A stretch of DNA of 64,000 nt, taken from NCBI GenBank assembly GCA_041940305.1, contig JBGTSJ010000018.1:72128-136127 (forward strand). The letters are read 5' to 3'. Source of the stretch: JBGTSJ01 sp041940305. GTDB taxonomy: Bacteria > Planctomycetota > Planctomycetia > Planctomycetales > Planctomycetaceae. A model generated the notes under the pieces. The model was not told where the DNA came from. It was given only the letters and a program-made list of their open reading frames with translations, and ran no database searches. Positions 55,905-64,000 of the stretch are shown here, piece by piece. Position numbers and translations under genes: made by a program. Positions within the stretch are counted from its first letter, which is position 1, and each line of letters opens with the position of its first letter.

Positions 55905-56276
55905 ATGGCCAAATGCGATCAAGGCTACCTCTGCGACGTCTGCGGCCGGGAGGTGCATGACATCACCGACAGCGATCTCTACCTCCGCTACGTCATTGGG
56001 GAGATCGATTCGCGGCAGCTGCTCTCATCACCGGAACGGCATCTCCGTTGCAATCCGACGACCGCGCAGTTCATCGTCGATTCGGCCTTCGCGCCGGTGA
56101 CGGTTGAGGGACCGTTCAGCAAAGCCCAATTGTCACGCGAGTTCGTGCACGAGCGAGAGGCATTGGTGACCCGCGGCTGGCAGCGACTCCAGACCGTACG
56201 GTCACTGCGCTTAGCGATCAGCGATTACCCGTTGCCCGAGACGCGATCGAAGTCGGCGGACAGCAAAGAGGACTGA
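55905..56276 (+). CDS. Small conserved planctomycete protein with CxxC
   Basis: The protein is 123 residues. The N-terminus MAKCDQGYLCDVCGREVHDI and the run DLYLRYVIGEID, SPERHLRCNPTTAQFIVD are conserved in a small protein family I associate with planctomycetes. Three of its cysteines (CDQGYLCDVC) and a later Cys could bind zinc. The function is unknown. Confidence 0.7.
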   Translation: MAKCDQGYLCDVCGREVHDITDSDLYLRYVIGEIDSRQLLSSPERHLRCNPTTAQFIVDSAFAPVTVEGPFSKAQLSREFVHEREALVTRGWQRLQTVRSLRLAISDYPLPETRSKSADSKED

Positions 56277-56358
56277 TGCCTCAGGCGCGGACGACAAGCC
56301 GTCACGCCGGACAATCGCAGCCGCACTCGCGAGATTTCGGACGTTCGCAGGCGGCCGC

Positions 56359-56589
56359 TCAGTTGAGCTCGAAGTCTTCGTCGGCCTGCTGCTCGTCCCA
56401 CTCGTTGAACGCGGCGAAGAGATCGGACGAGATGTAAACCGCGTCGCCGGTGCCGATGCGAATGTCGACATCGAGCATGCCCAGCACGGCACGGATTTCG
56501 CGCACGACCGTGAGCGGGGCCACGAGCGTCCGGGCCGGCAGTTCCGGTGACTCGCACAGATCCAGGCGTCCGGCGTCGTGGGAGATCAT
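56359..56589 (-). CDS. Small acidic hypothetical protein
   Basis: The protein is 76 residues, starting MISHDAGRLDLCESPELPAR and ending in the acidic WDEQQADEDFELN. The middle (LTVVREIRAVLGMLDVDIRI, VYISSDLFAAFNEW) looks like a small alpha/beta unit. I do not recognise a family. It was chosen over a longer frame to 56916 because the extra part is not protein-like. Confidence 0.5.
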   Translation of the reverse strand: MISHDAGRLDLCESPELPARTLVAPLTVVREIRAVLGMLDVDIRIGTGDAVYISSDLFAAFNEWDEQQADEDFELN

Positions 56590-56872
56590 GTAAGCGTCCT
56601 TCCTGTGGTTGCTAAGGGCGGCCAATCTCAGTCGGCCCGTATCTTCCGTGGAGCGTACAGACTCTGCAATGTTTCTTGAGGCAATCTGAGGGGGAACCCG
56701 CAAACCGAGGTTGGTCGCGCCGGTTTCCGAGAGTCTGACGCGGGCAAAGGTTACAGAGGATGCGCTGACGTGGCAAGCTGGCGTTGATTGCGACGGTCCG
56801 ATCCGACGTGACAGATGCGCCGAATACAGGACCACCTCGGGCGTGACGGATCGGAGCGGCGCTCCCGCATGC

Positions 56873-58354
56873 TTATGCGGAGCCGCTTTGAAGCGCGTCC
56901 CAGACGGCCTTCGCACCCCCTTCAGCCCGAATCACTCCGGCATGCGGGAATCGATGCAATGACGCATCATCGAAATGTGACCAGAATACGCCGGTGACGG
57001 CTGGTTTGGCCATCAGCAATCGCACAAACTCTGTCGCACGTTGAGCCTGCGACGACTCCGTCCATCCCCCGGCCCAGCCTCCCTCGTCCGCCTCCAGGTC
57101 AGGATCGGCGAGAGGATCGAACCCTTCGGACGACGGAATCGCGAGCGTGACGTGCAGCTGGATGCCTAACTGGCTCCAGTAGTCAATCAGCCGGGAGAGA
57201 CCCAGCCGGTCACGCATCAGCGATCCGCGTGGCCGGTAGCCGACGGCAATTTCCAGATTGACCCCCTGCAGACCGATGTTCGAACGGACCAGGGCGTCCA
57301 CAAATTGAAACGCGGACAATCGGTGTTGCCCGCGCGCCTGGTACTCGCTCCACGGCTGATCGACGCGGATGAAGAACTGGCAGTCGCTGTCGGTGCGGCA
57401 GGCCGCCTCGAGCGACCGCGCCGCCAGTGCGAGCCGGTTCTCCTCGCTCAGGCCCAGCGCCACGCCGGTATTGGCATGTGCCGACGTTTCCCAGATGCGG
57501 ATGCGCCCGGCGTATCGGGAGACCGCCGTCTCGATAAAATCGCAGACGAAACTCTGCATGTTGACGAAATCGGACTGCCACGGAGAAAGCCATTCAGGCA
57601 GTCCCCGCGGTCCGAGGTCGATCAGCGGGCCGCCGCGCACGGCGATTCTCCGTTCCATGCACTCGCTCACGAGCCGATCGGCCAGGTCCCAACTGTATTG
57701 ACCTTCCAGAGGCTCGATCAGGCGCCATTCGACCGGGGCGACGGCAGCGCTGAACACGTCAAAGAAATCCGCAGGGCTCTCGGAGGCCAGTATGCTCTCA
57801 TCCAGCGTGCATCCCAGCAGCGCCGGCGCATGCGCCATGCCGTGGCGCCGCATCGCCAGGCGCTGCTCAACATAGGCGTCCACGAGGATATCCGAGGCAT
57901 TGGTGGCCGCCTCGATGGACTGGGCCGCCAGTTGCGAAGCCGCCTCTCCATCGTCCTTCCCCGTTGCGGCCGCACGGCTGAAGAGGCTGAAGGACTCTTT
58001 CTGCGTCTTGTGAAACGCGGGCGGCACCTGCATCTGCAGCATCTGCCATGCGGCCAGCTGATCCCGCAGCATCGCAAGTTTACCGCGGGCCAGCTCCAGT
58101 GGCAGAAGGTACGGCTCTTCCCGCTCGCGCAGAGATGTCGTCGTCAGCACCGGACGGCCGCGTCCCTCCACCGGCCAGGGCACGTGCAGCTTGCCACTTT
58201 CGGAATGCGGACGGCGGCAGGTGATGACGTTCCCCGAAACTTCCACGCGAGTCGGGTAGATGCGGCCATCCAGGCCGCTGATGTAAGCGCGATGCACCTC
58301 GGGCCAGCGGCCCAGGAGCCCTTCCGGATACACAAGGAACCGGATCAGTCCCAT
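56873..58354 (-). CDS. GH10-like protein that appears to lack the catalytic glutamates
   Basis: The protein is 493 residues. The N-terminal about 170 residues form a beta-rich domain of unknown type (FLVYPEGLLGRWPEVHRAYI). The C-terminal about 300 residues resemble a GH10 xylanase barrel: VEWRLIEPLEGQYSWDLADR, LPEWLSPWQSDFV, GRIRIWETSAHANT, LGIQLHVTLAIPSSEG and GVFWSHFDDASLHRFPHAGV. At the positions of the acid/base (W-x-x-x-NE) and nucleophile (TELD) glutamates it has WETSAH and TLAIP, so both may be missing. No signal peptide is evident. It may be a binding protein or a family with different catalysis. Confidence 0.65.
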   Translation of the reverse strand: MGLIRFLVYPEGLLGRWPEVHRAYISGLDGRIYPTRVEVSGNVITCRRPHSESGKLHVPWPVEGRGRPVLTTTSLREREEPYLLPLELARGKLAMLRDQLAAWQMLQMQVPPAFHKTQKESFSLFSRAAATGKDDGEAASQLAAQSIEAATNASDILVDAYVEQRLAMRRHGMAHAPALLGCTLDESILASESPADFFDVFSAAVAPVEWRLIEPLEGQYSWDLADRLVSECMERRIAVRGGPLIDLGPRGLPEWLSPWQSDFVNMQSFVCDFIETAVSRYAGRIRIWETSAHANTGVALGLSEENRLALAARSLEAACRTDSDCQFFIRVDQPWSEYQARGQHRLSAFQFVDALVRSNIGLQGVNLEIAVGYRPRGSLMRDRLGLSRLIDYWSQLGIQLHVTLAIPSSEGFDPLADPDLEADEGGWAGGWTESSQAQRATEFVRLLMAKPAVTGVFWSHFDDASLHRFPHAGVIRAEGGAKAVWDALQSGSA

Positions 58355-58700
58355 GGTGCTTCTCTAGTCTTCCGCCGCCGGGAAGTGATGCGGCGCAGAC
58401 GCGGGTACGGAGGGCACAGATGTCGGAACCGGACGGACAGCCGACATGCCCGATTCATTGTAGACCCCCGCACAAGCTGGAAGCGACGCGCATCCCGATG
58501 AGAGGAACAAATGAAGCGTCGCACAGGCCCGTGCTGTGCGCTCGATTGACACAGGGCGCGAAGTGTAATCGGGTGTGTGACGCTGTTCCAGCCCGCGTGC
58601 TGAGGAACGAACGGTCACGACAATCAACTGTGGTATTGAACCCGTGAGGTTCACCCCCGCGGGCGATGCGGGTACGATCGGAAGCTCGAAAGGAGCCGAC
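58355..58700. other. Non-coding stretch of 346 bases between divergent genes
   Basis: It separates the GH10-like gene (minus) from the PQQ-propeller gene (plus) and must hold both promoters. I see a short hairpin near 58635-58652 (GAACC/GGTTC) and the AAGGAG ribosome binding site at 58690-58695 for the propeller gene. Nothing else is recognisable. Confidence 0.5.
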
Positions 58701-60212
58701 ATGACTTGCTTACGCAACGCGATCCCCCGCTGCTGCTCAGTTCTGGTCTGCGCGTTGACTCTGATCCCGTGGCAACCCGGCATAGCCGAAGACTGGCCGC
58801 AGTTTCGCGGCCCGAACTGCGCGGGCGTCTCCACGTCCGATGCTGCGCTCCCGGCCGAGTTTTCCCGGAACGAAGGCGTTGATTGGTCGGTCGAGCTGGC
58901 CGACGGCATCGGCTCGCCGGTGGTCGCCGCGGGTCGGGTCTTCACGTCGGCGATGCTCGATGAAAGCACCGTCGCGCTGTATGGTTTCGACGCCGATACG
59001 GGAGATCAACTCTGGGAGCGGTCCTGGGAAACCGGCCCGCTTCCCGAAATCCACAAGACCAACTGCCACGCCTCCTCCACCCCCGCGGCGGATGGCGAGC
59101 GGGTGTACTTCTACTTCAGCTCACTCGGGCTGCTCTGCGTCGACGCCGTCACCGGCGAGGACGTGTGGCATGCGGAGCTGCCGACGCCGTTTTTCATCTT
59201 CAAGTGGGGAGCCGGCATGTCGCCGATCCTCTACGGCGATCTGGTCATCTTCTGCCAGGACGACGATCTTTCCCCGGCACTGTACGCGTTCAACAAGCAC
59301 ACCGGCGATCTCGTCTGGAGCGACGACCGCACCGACATGTGCGTCAACTATTCGCATCCGGTCATCAACACTACTCCCGACGGAGACGAACTGGTCGTCG
59401 CCGGCACCGGCCTGCTGATCGGTTACGACCTTGCGACCGGCGAACGCAAGTGGCAGGCGCGGACGCTGCTGCGGAATATCAAGACCACGCCCGTCGCGCA
59501 GGGCGGCATCATCTACATCTCTGTCCAGAGCCGCGGCATCGCCAACCAGTGGATCCAGTCCATCGACCGCTGGGAGACCGGCAACAAGGACGGCCGCGTG
59601 ACGAAGGACGAGATTCAGGCTTTTTTCGGAGAAGCTCCCGTGCCGGAGTCGTTTTACGCCCGCACCTTTGACCGCGGCGATGTGAATGGCGACGGCGCGC
59701 TCTCCGGCGAAGAACTCGACATCGCCTTTCTCCCCCCGGGCAATGCCGCCGGCGCGTCGTATGACTCAGAGGACGCGGAAGACGAGTTCATCATCGCCGT
59801 CCGCGGCGGCGGAACCGGCGACGTCACTGATACGCACATCCTCTGGAAGCATCCCACGCAGTACACCGATCACATCGTTTCCCCGCTGGTGCACAACGGC
59901 CGCATGCTGCTCATCAAGGGGGGCGGCATTGCGACCTGCTTTGAGACCGAGCACGGAGAACCACTCTGGGGACCGAAGCGGATCAATAATGCCAGCGAGT
60001 ACTTCGCGTCCCCCATTGTCGGCGACGGCAAGATCTATATCGCCGCCGAGAACGGCATGATCATCGTCCTCCGCGACTCCGCAGAACTTGATGTCCTCGC
60101 GGTGAACGACATGGGATCGCCGGTCCTCGGCACCCCCGCCATCAGTGACGGCCGCCTCATCGTCCGCACGCGCGACGCCCTCCTTTGCGTCACGGAGAAC
60201 CCCCAGCCCTGA
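58701..60212 (+). CDS. Exported PQQ-like beta-propeller protein with embedded EF-hand pair
   Basis: The protein is 503 residues with a signal peptide (CCSVLVCALTLIPWQPGIA). The propeller begins with the planctomycete hallmark WPQFRGPNCAGVS, followed by blades of the PQQ type (GLLCVDAVTGEDVWHAELP, PALYAFNKHTGDLVWSDD, LLIGYDLATGERKWQ). Between blades lie two EF-hand-like calcium loops (NKDGRVTKDEIQAFF and DVNGDGALSGEELD, about residues 295-340). The start at 58701 has AAGGAG upstream. Such proteins are very common in planctomycetes; no enzyme activity is proven. Confidence 0.9.
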   Translation: MTCLRNAIPRCCSVLVCALTLIPWQPGIAEDWPQFRGPNCAGVSTSDAALPAEFSRNEGVDWSVELADGIGSPVVAAGRVFTSAMLDESTVALYGFDADTGDQLWERSWETGPLPEIHKTNCHASSTPAADGERVYFYFSSLGLLCVDAVTGEDVWHAELPTPFFIFKWGAGMSPILYGDLVIFCQDDDLSPALYAFNKHTGDLVWSDDRTDMCVNYSHPVINTTPDGDELVVAGTGLLIGYDLATGERKWQARTLLRNIKTTPVAQGGIIYISVQSRGIANQWIQSIDRWETGNKDGRVTKDEIQAFFGEAPVPESFYARTFDRGDVNGDGALSGEELDIAFLPPGNAAGASYDSEDAEDEFIIAVRGGGTGDVTDTHILWKHPTQYTDHIVSPLVHNGRMLLIKGGGIATCFETEHGEPLWGPKRINNASEYFASPIVGDGKIYIAAENGMIIVLRDSAELDVLAVNDMGSPVLGTPAISDGRLIVRTRDALLCVTENPQP

Positions 60213-60281
60213 CCTGTCGAGCGGGGTGCCAACGTCGACCGCGCCGAGCCCTCAATCCTCAACTGCACGTGACGTCTTGCC

Positions 60282-60845
60282 ATGCACAAAGTCCTCATCA
60301 TCGTCGGCGACGCCACCGAGACGGTCGACACACTGTATCCCTACTACCGCCTGCAGGAGGACGGCTTTGAACCGGTCGTTGCGGGACCGGAGAAGCAGCG
60401 CTACCAGATGGTCCTCCATGAGGTGAAGCCGGGCTGGACCATTACCAAGGAGTGGGAAGGCTATTCCATCCAGGCCGACATCGCGTTCCGCGACATCAGG
60501 CCCGAGGAGTACCTGGGGATCTTCTTCAGCGGTGGACGAGCGCCGGAATATATCCGCTACGACAAGGACCTCGTCCGCGTCACGCGGCACTTCTTTGAGA
60601 CGAACAAGCCGATTGCATCCGTCTGCCACGGCGTCGAGATCCCCGCCTACGCCGACTGTGTGAAGGGACGGCGGATGGCGACGGTCCCCAAGTGCCAGTT
60701 CGATCTGGAAGTCTGCGGCGGAACGTTTGTCAACGAGCCGTGCGTCATCGACGGGAACCTCATCAGCGGGCGGACTTACCACGACCACGGGCATTACATG
60801 GGCCCCTGGATGAAGCTCCTCCGCGACGCGCGGGAGCGGGGATGA
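60282..60845 (+). CDS. DJ-1/PfpI family protein
   Basis: The protein is 187 residues of the DJ-1/ThiJ/PfpI class I glutamine amidotransferase-like fold. It shows VLIIVGDATETVDTLYPYYR near the N-terminus, FFSGGRAPEYIRYDKDLVRV, and the nucleophile elbow ASVCHGVEIPAYADCVKGRR with its Cys at about residue 111. Members can be proteases, glyoxalases or deglycases; the exact one cannot be read. It lies 69 bases after the propeller gene and before the Gfo/Idh/MocA gene, possibly one operon. Confidence 0.9.
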   Translation: MHKVLIIVGDATETVDTLYPYYRLQEDGFEPVVAGPEKQRYQMVLHEVKPGWTITKEWEGYSIQADIAFRDIRPEEYLGIFFSGGRAPEYIRYDKDLVRVTRHFFETNKPIASVCHGVEIPAYADCVKGRRMATVPKCQFDLEVCGGTFVNEPCVIDGNLISGRTYHDHGHYMGPWMKLLRDARERG

Positions 60846-60911
60846 AGTCAGCGCGGTTGCCTCTGGCTCCCCGCTAAATGATCCCGTGCGTGCCACAATC
60901 CAATTGAACCG

Positions 60912-62237
60912 ATGACACTCACCCGTCGAAACTTTCTCCACACGACCGCCGCTGCCGGTGCATTAATTGCTCCGTACACCGCCACGGCCGGCGCCGATGA
61001 CCGCACAGTTCCCGCGTCTCCCAACGACCGCTGGCGCATCGGTTCGATCGGGATGCGATATCAGGGGTCCGTCATCACCCGCGAGGCGCTGCCGTTCGGT
61101 GACGTCGTCGCGATCTGCGACGTCGACAAGCATGTGCGCGAACAGGCGCGGGCGTCATTCGGCAGCACGGCCGCCATCTACGAGGACTACAACGACCTGC
61201 TCGCGCGGGACGACATCGACGTCGTCCTCATCGCCGCCCCCGACCACTGGCATGCGAAGATGCTCATCGACGCCTGCCGCGCCGGCAAGGATGTCTACTG
61301 CGAGAAACCGCTGACCCTCACTGTCGACGAAGGGAAGCTCGTCACCCGCGTCGTGGAGGAAACCGGCCGCGTGGTGCAGGTCGGCACCTGGCAGCGGAGC
61401 GATCACAACTTCCGGCTCGCTTGCGAGATGGTGCAGGCGGGGCGCATCGGCAATCTGCAGAAGGTCACTGTCCTGATGGGCCGCAACACGGCCGGAGGAC
61501 CGTTCGAGACGCGGCCCATCCCCAAACACTTTAACTGGGACCGCTGGCAGGGGCAGACGCCCGACGTCCCCTACCTGGAGGAACGCGCGCACTACACGTT
61601 TCGGTGGTGGTACGAATACTCCGGCGGCGAAATGACCGACAGCGGCGCTCATCACCTGGATATCGCCCAGTGGGGCATGGGGATGCAGCACTCGGGACCG
61701 GTCGAGATCATCGCCGAGGCCCGCTTCCCCGAGTCCGACGGCTCCTCCTACAACGTCGCGCTCGATTACCACGCGATGTACAAGTACGCCAACGGTGTCA
61801 CGCTGGAAGTCCTCGACCGGGAGCGGGGGGACTACAACCGCAACGGCATCATGTTCGAAGGGGACGCCGGCCGGCTGTTCGTCAACCGCGGCGCCGTCAC
61901 CGGCAAGCCGGTCGAAGACCTTACCGCCCATCCCTTCGACCGCGCCGACTTCGCGCTGTACGACGCCGACAATCACGACCGCCCGATCCGCACCGGAAAG
62001 ATCGACGCGATCAAGAACCACATGGGCAACTTCTACGACTGCACGCTCAGCCGCAAGACTCCCATCTCCGAAGTTGTCAGTCAGCACTGCTCGGTGAGCG
62101 TCTGCCACCTCGGCAACATCTCTATGCGGCTCGGCCGGCCGCTGCGATGGAATCCCGATGCCGAGGAGTTTGTCGACGACGCCGAAGCCAACACCTGGCT
62201 CAGCCGCGAACAACGCACCGGCTACGAAGTCGCCTAA
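60912..62237 (+). CDS. Tat-exported Gfo/Idh/MocA family oxidoreductase
   Basis: The protein is 441 residues. The N-terminus LTRRNFLHTTAAAGALIAPY is a Tat signal, so it is periplasmic, as in many planctomycetes. The Rossmann part shows RIGSIGMRYQGSVITREALP (a loosened G-x-G-x-x-G), VVAICDVDKHVREQ, DVVLIAAPDHWHAKM, and the catalytic-loop motif CEKPLTLTVDEG. The C-terminal domain has WWYEYSGGEMTDSGAHHLDI. It would oxidise or epimerise sugars with tightly bound NAD(P). It is followed by a hairpin. Confidence 0.92.
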   Translation: MTLTRRNFLHTTAAAGALIAPYTATAGADDRTVPASPNDRWRIGSIGMRYQGSVITREALPFGDVVAICDVDKHVREQARASFGSTAAIYEDYNDLLARDDIDVVLIAAPDHWHAKMLIDACRAGKDVYCEKPLTLTVDEGKLVTRVVEETGRVVQVGTWQRSDHNFRLACEMVQAGRIGNLQKVTVLMGRNTAGGPFETRPIPKHFNWDRWQGQTPDVPYLEERAHYTFRWWYEYSGGEMTDSGAHHLDIAQWGMGMQHSGPVEIIAEARFPESDGSSYNVALDYHAMYKYANGVTLEVLDRERGDYNRNGIMFEGDAGRLFVNRGAVTGKPVEDLTAHPFDRADFALYDADNHDRPIRTGKIDAIKNHMGNFYDCTLSRKTPISEVVSQHCSVSVCHLGNISMRLGRPLRWNPDAEEFVDDAEANTWLSREQRTGYEVA

Positions 62238-62242
62238 GCGAG

Positions 62243-62262
62243 CGGCAGACGTCAGTCTGCCG
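62243..62262. terminator. Hairpin after the Gfo/Idh/MocA gene
   Basis: CGGCAGAC, GTCA and GTCTGCCG form a perfect 8-bp stem five bases after the stop. The 'GCGGCAGACGTCAGTCTGCC' wording is another short repeat common in planctomycetes. It may terminate transcription between converging genes. Confidence 0.5.
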
Positions 62263-62316
62263 TGCATACGGACGTCAGTTCGGCGTTCCCACGTGTGGTG
62301 GCGTTCTGAGCTCCGC

Positions 62317-63225
62317 TCACGGCGCCATCGGCGGAAACAGCGACCGCATCCGCGCCTCGCCGGTGTCCCCGCGATACGACGCGATGTAATGCGGCGCCGT
62401 CGGGTTGCCGAATACCATCGCCTCCGGCTTGTGCCACACCGCCTCGCCGTCGAAGTTGGCGTCGAGTGAATAAATCGTCAGCGGAAACAAGGCGTACCGC
62501 CACTGCGGCCCCTCCTCGCCGCGGACGATCTCCAGCAGCAGGCAGGCTTCGGGGTCCGTCGCGATGACGAACGTGAACAACGCGCCGTCGATCACCTCCT
62601 GGTCCTCACCACCGTAGCGATAGGTGGGCCGGGGAATCATCCGCAGCTTCTCCGGAATGGGCTCCGAATTCGGCTGCCGGAACCCGTCGATCACCTCGAA
62701 TCGCTCGGCCACGCGCTTCATCTGGGCCAGCCGCAAGGACGCGTTGTCGTGCGGCTGCGGGCCGTCCTCCAGCGTTTTGAACTCGCTGTACCGTTCCTCG
62801 GGGGACCAGATGCGCTGCCGGTTGCGGCGGACCTCGATCGGCCCGGGGTACACATCCGCGAACTCAAACATCTCCAGCCCGTTCAGCTGAGCTCCATGCA
62901 CGTGGTAGTGCGCCAGCGCCGCCGGTCGCTCTCCCGGCCCGGTCGTGTAGACGGTGAGCAGGCCGTCCACGACGTCTCCCAGCGGGTTCGACCAGCGCAG
63001 CACGTCGTCGGCATTGACGGTGGCTGTCCGCTCGTCGTCGCCGTCGAGGACGACGGTATATTTGCCGAGCGCCTTGAGCATGTACTCCAGCCGTGCTGCC
63101 GCCAGCTCATCGGTGGGCGAAGACGTCGCCGACTCCGCCTCCCCGTCATTCTCCTGAGCCGTTGAAACCGACGCACACGAGAGCATCAATGATGCTGCGC
63201 AGACAACCGCGAGGAATGGGCGCAT
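62317..63225 (-). CDS. Exported hypothetical protein
   Basis: The protein is 302 residues. The start at 63225 gives a signal peptide (FLAVVCAASLMLSCASVSTA). It might be lipidated at the Cys in LSCAS, although the fit is weak. The body is of alpha/beta character, with AAARLEYMLKALGKYTVVLD, DVLRWSNPLGDVVDGLLTVY, RPAALAHYHVHG and WRYALFPLTIYSLDANFDGE. It recalls a family of planctomycete secreted proteins without known function. It converges with the oxidoreductase gene. Moderate confidence that it is a real gene, low confidence in any role. Confidence 0.68.
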   Translation of the reverse strand: MRPFLAVVCAASLMLSCASVSTAQENDGEAESATSSPTDELAAARLEYMLKALGKYTVVLDGDDERTATVNADDVLRWSNPLGDVVDGLLTVYTTGPGERPAALAHYHVHGAQLNGLEMFEFADVYPGPIEVRRNRQRIWSPEERYSEFKTLEDGPQPHDNASLRLAQMKRVAERFEVIDGFRQPNSEPIPEKLRMIPRPTYRYGGEDQEVIDGALFTFVIATDPEACLLLEIVRGEEGPQWRYALFPLTIYSLDANFDGEAVWHKPEAMVFGNPTAPHYIASYRGDTGEARMRSLFPPMAP

Positions 63226-63389
63226 ATTGCACTCCAGAATGGAAGAACGGGGCGGCCGCAATTCCGCCCGCCCCGACGGGTGCACGGGCAATCGCCTCAA
63301 CTATAGACAGAATGGTTTGATCTGCAAGCCGGCACGCCTTCGCTCCGACGGACGCATGATCTCGGCGCGGAATGTCGCTGTGGGAAGAG

Positions 63390-63414
63390 ACCCGGCTTCT
63401 TTGAGAGGCCGGGT
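63390..63414 (-). terminator. Hairpin terminator after the ABC ATPase gene
   Basis: ACCCGGC and GCCGGGT form a 7-bp stem. On the minus strand it lies 14 bases after the ABC gene stop and is followed by a T-rich stretch (CTCTTCCC). Confidence 0.55.
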
Positions 63415-63428
63415 TTCTTGACGTACCG

Positions 63429-64000
63429 TCACGCCTTCGCCAGCCGCTTTTCGCGGGCCGCCTGACGCAGCTTCAGGCGCTCGCGCACCTTGTCGATCGA
63501 GTCGTCGGGGATCGAGGAGATCAGCCGTTTCGTGTACGCCTCGTGCGCGTTGGCGTAGATGTTCTCCGACGGGCCGAACTCCACGAACTGGCCGTCGTTC
63601 ATTACGGCCATCATATCGGACATGAACTTCACCACGCTCAGGTCGTGGCTGATGAAAATGTAGGTCAGCTCGCGCTCCTCCTGCAGGTTTTTCAGGAGGT
63701 TCAGCACCTGCGCCTGCACCGAGACGTCGAGTGCCGAGACTGACTCGTCGCAGATGATGAACTGAGGCTCGACCGCCAGCGCGCGGGCGATCGACAGCCG
63801 CTGACGCTGCCCGCCGGAAAACTCGTGCGGGTACCGCCGTAGATGCGCCGCCTCGAGTCCCACTTCTTCCAGCAGCGCGGCCGACCGGTCCCTGCGGTCG
63901 CGCCTCGACTGCCCGAGTCCGTGCACCATCATGGCTTCCACCAGCATGGATTCCACCGTTAGCCGCGGGTTCAGCGAGCTGTAGGGGTCCTGGAAGATGA
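63429..64000 (-). CDS. Oligopeptide/dipeptide-type ABC transporter ATP-binding protein (cut by window end)
   Basis: Only the C-terminal part is inside the window. From the edge it reads IFQDPYSSLNPRLTVESMLV (Q-loop and the 'NPR' segment typical of OppF/DppF), then the signature motif FSGGQRQRLSIARAL, Walker B IICDESVSALDVS and the H-loop IFISHDLSVV. After these comes a C-terminal oligopeptide-type extension (MNDGQFVEFGPSENIYANAH). It is the ATPase that drives import of peptides or other solutes. The gene continues upstream beyond base 64000. Confidence 0.9.
   Translation of the reverse strand, partial: IFQDPYSSLNPRLTVESMLVEAMMVHGLGQSRRDRRDRSAALLEEVGLEAAHLRRYPHEFSGGQRQRLSIARALAVEPQFIICDESVSALDVSVQAQVLNLLKNLQEERELTYIFISHDLSVVKFMSDMMAVMNDGQFVEFGPSENIYANAHEAYTKRLISSIPDDSIDKVRERLKLRQAAREKRLAKA

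Noticed and set aside
58546..58569. Possible sigma-70 promoter (TTGACA and TGTAAT)
   Set aside because: The spacing is only 12 bases, too short for a standard promoter.

Overview
The window is GC-rich, densely coding DNA that looks like a chromosome segment of a Planctomycetota bacterium (probably class Planctomycetia). The evidence is the set of lineage-typical genes. These are a cytochrome-c/DUF1587-1592-1588-1585 protein followed by a Tat-exported DUF1552 protein, Ser/Thr kinases next to ECF sigma factors, PQQ-propeller and Gfo/Idh/MocA proteins with export signals, and a small MAKCDQGYLC-type protein. The dispersed palindromes are also of a kind I associate with planctomycetes. I saw no rRNA, tRNA or CRISPR array.

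Region 1 (1-9314) is one long co-directional run with several ATGA overlaps. It holds a glycogen-debranching enzyme (cut by the window start), a BON-like small protein, a uridine-kinase-like P-loop protein, an aquaporin, a GMC oxidoreductase, an exported double-VOC protein, a type II NADH dehydrogenase-like flavoprotein and a large GH63/MGH1-like glucosidase, and it ends at a rho-independent terminator. It reads as a carbohydrate, redox and osmotic stress operon.

Region 2 (9423-13015) is the most striking locus. It encodes a lipoprotein with nine downstream cysteines in CxGxxxC units (bufferin/BufA2-like), DoxX, an exported Cys-rich four-helix-bundle copper-storage-like protein, a DUF692/MNIO enzyme (BufB) and a DUF2063 partner (BufC). 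This looks like a RiPP-type copper-buffering operon that combines a modified metallophore with a Csp store. An IS integrase remnant follows.

Region 3 (13677-21527) has an ECF sigma factor and a kinase/PD40/TPR protein split by a 9-G run. Next come a tandem thioredoxin-fold protein, a Tat-exported Cys-rich repeat protein and a DUF1349 protein. It ends with a P450 gene cut off at an IS630 remnant. Region 4 (21643-26416) is a MotA/TolQ/ExbB-type channel gene with two single-TM, ExbD-like partners. Region 5 (26623-35708, minus strand) has DUF2007 and PSP1-like proteins and an Lhr-type helicase whose ORF has absorbed a dispersed palindromic repeat at two sites. It also has an ECF sigma factor co-transcribed with a kinase that carries a Tll0287-like heme domain.

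Region 6 (35924-48940) holds two distantly related Tat-exported proteins, a TIGR01777 epimerase, an ABC-2-like permease, the planctomycete cytochrome/DUF1552 pair (with two LamG domains inserted), an adenosine kinase and a decayed toxin-antitoxin pair. Region 7 (48990-64000) holds hydrolases, a FadL-type porin, PRPP synthetase, DUF309, VOC and small conserved proteins. It also has a GH10-like protein apparently lacking both catalytic glutamates, a PQQ propeller with EF-hands, DJ-1/PfpI, a Gfo/Idh/MocA oxidoreductase and an ABC transporter ATPase cut by the window end. Gene calls rest on motif recognition by eye; no database search was run.
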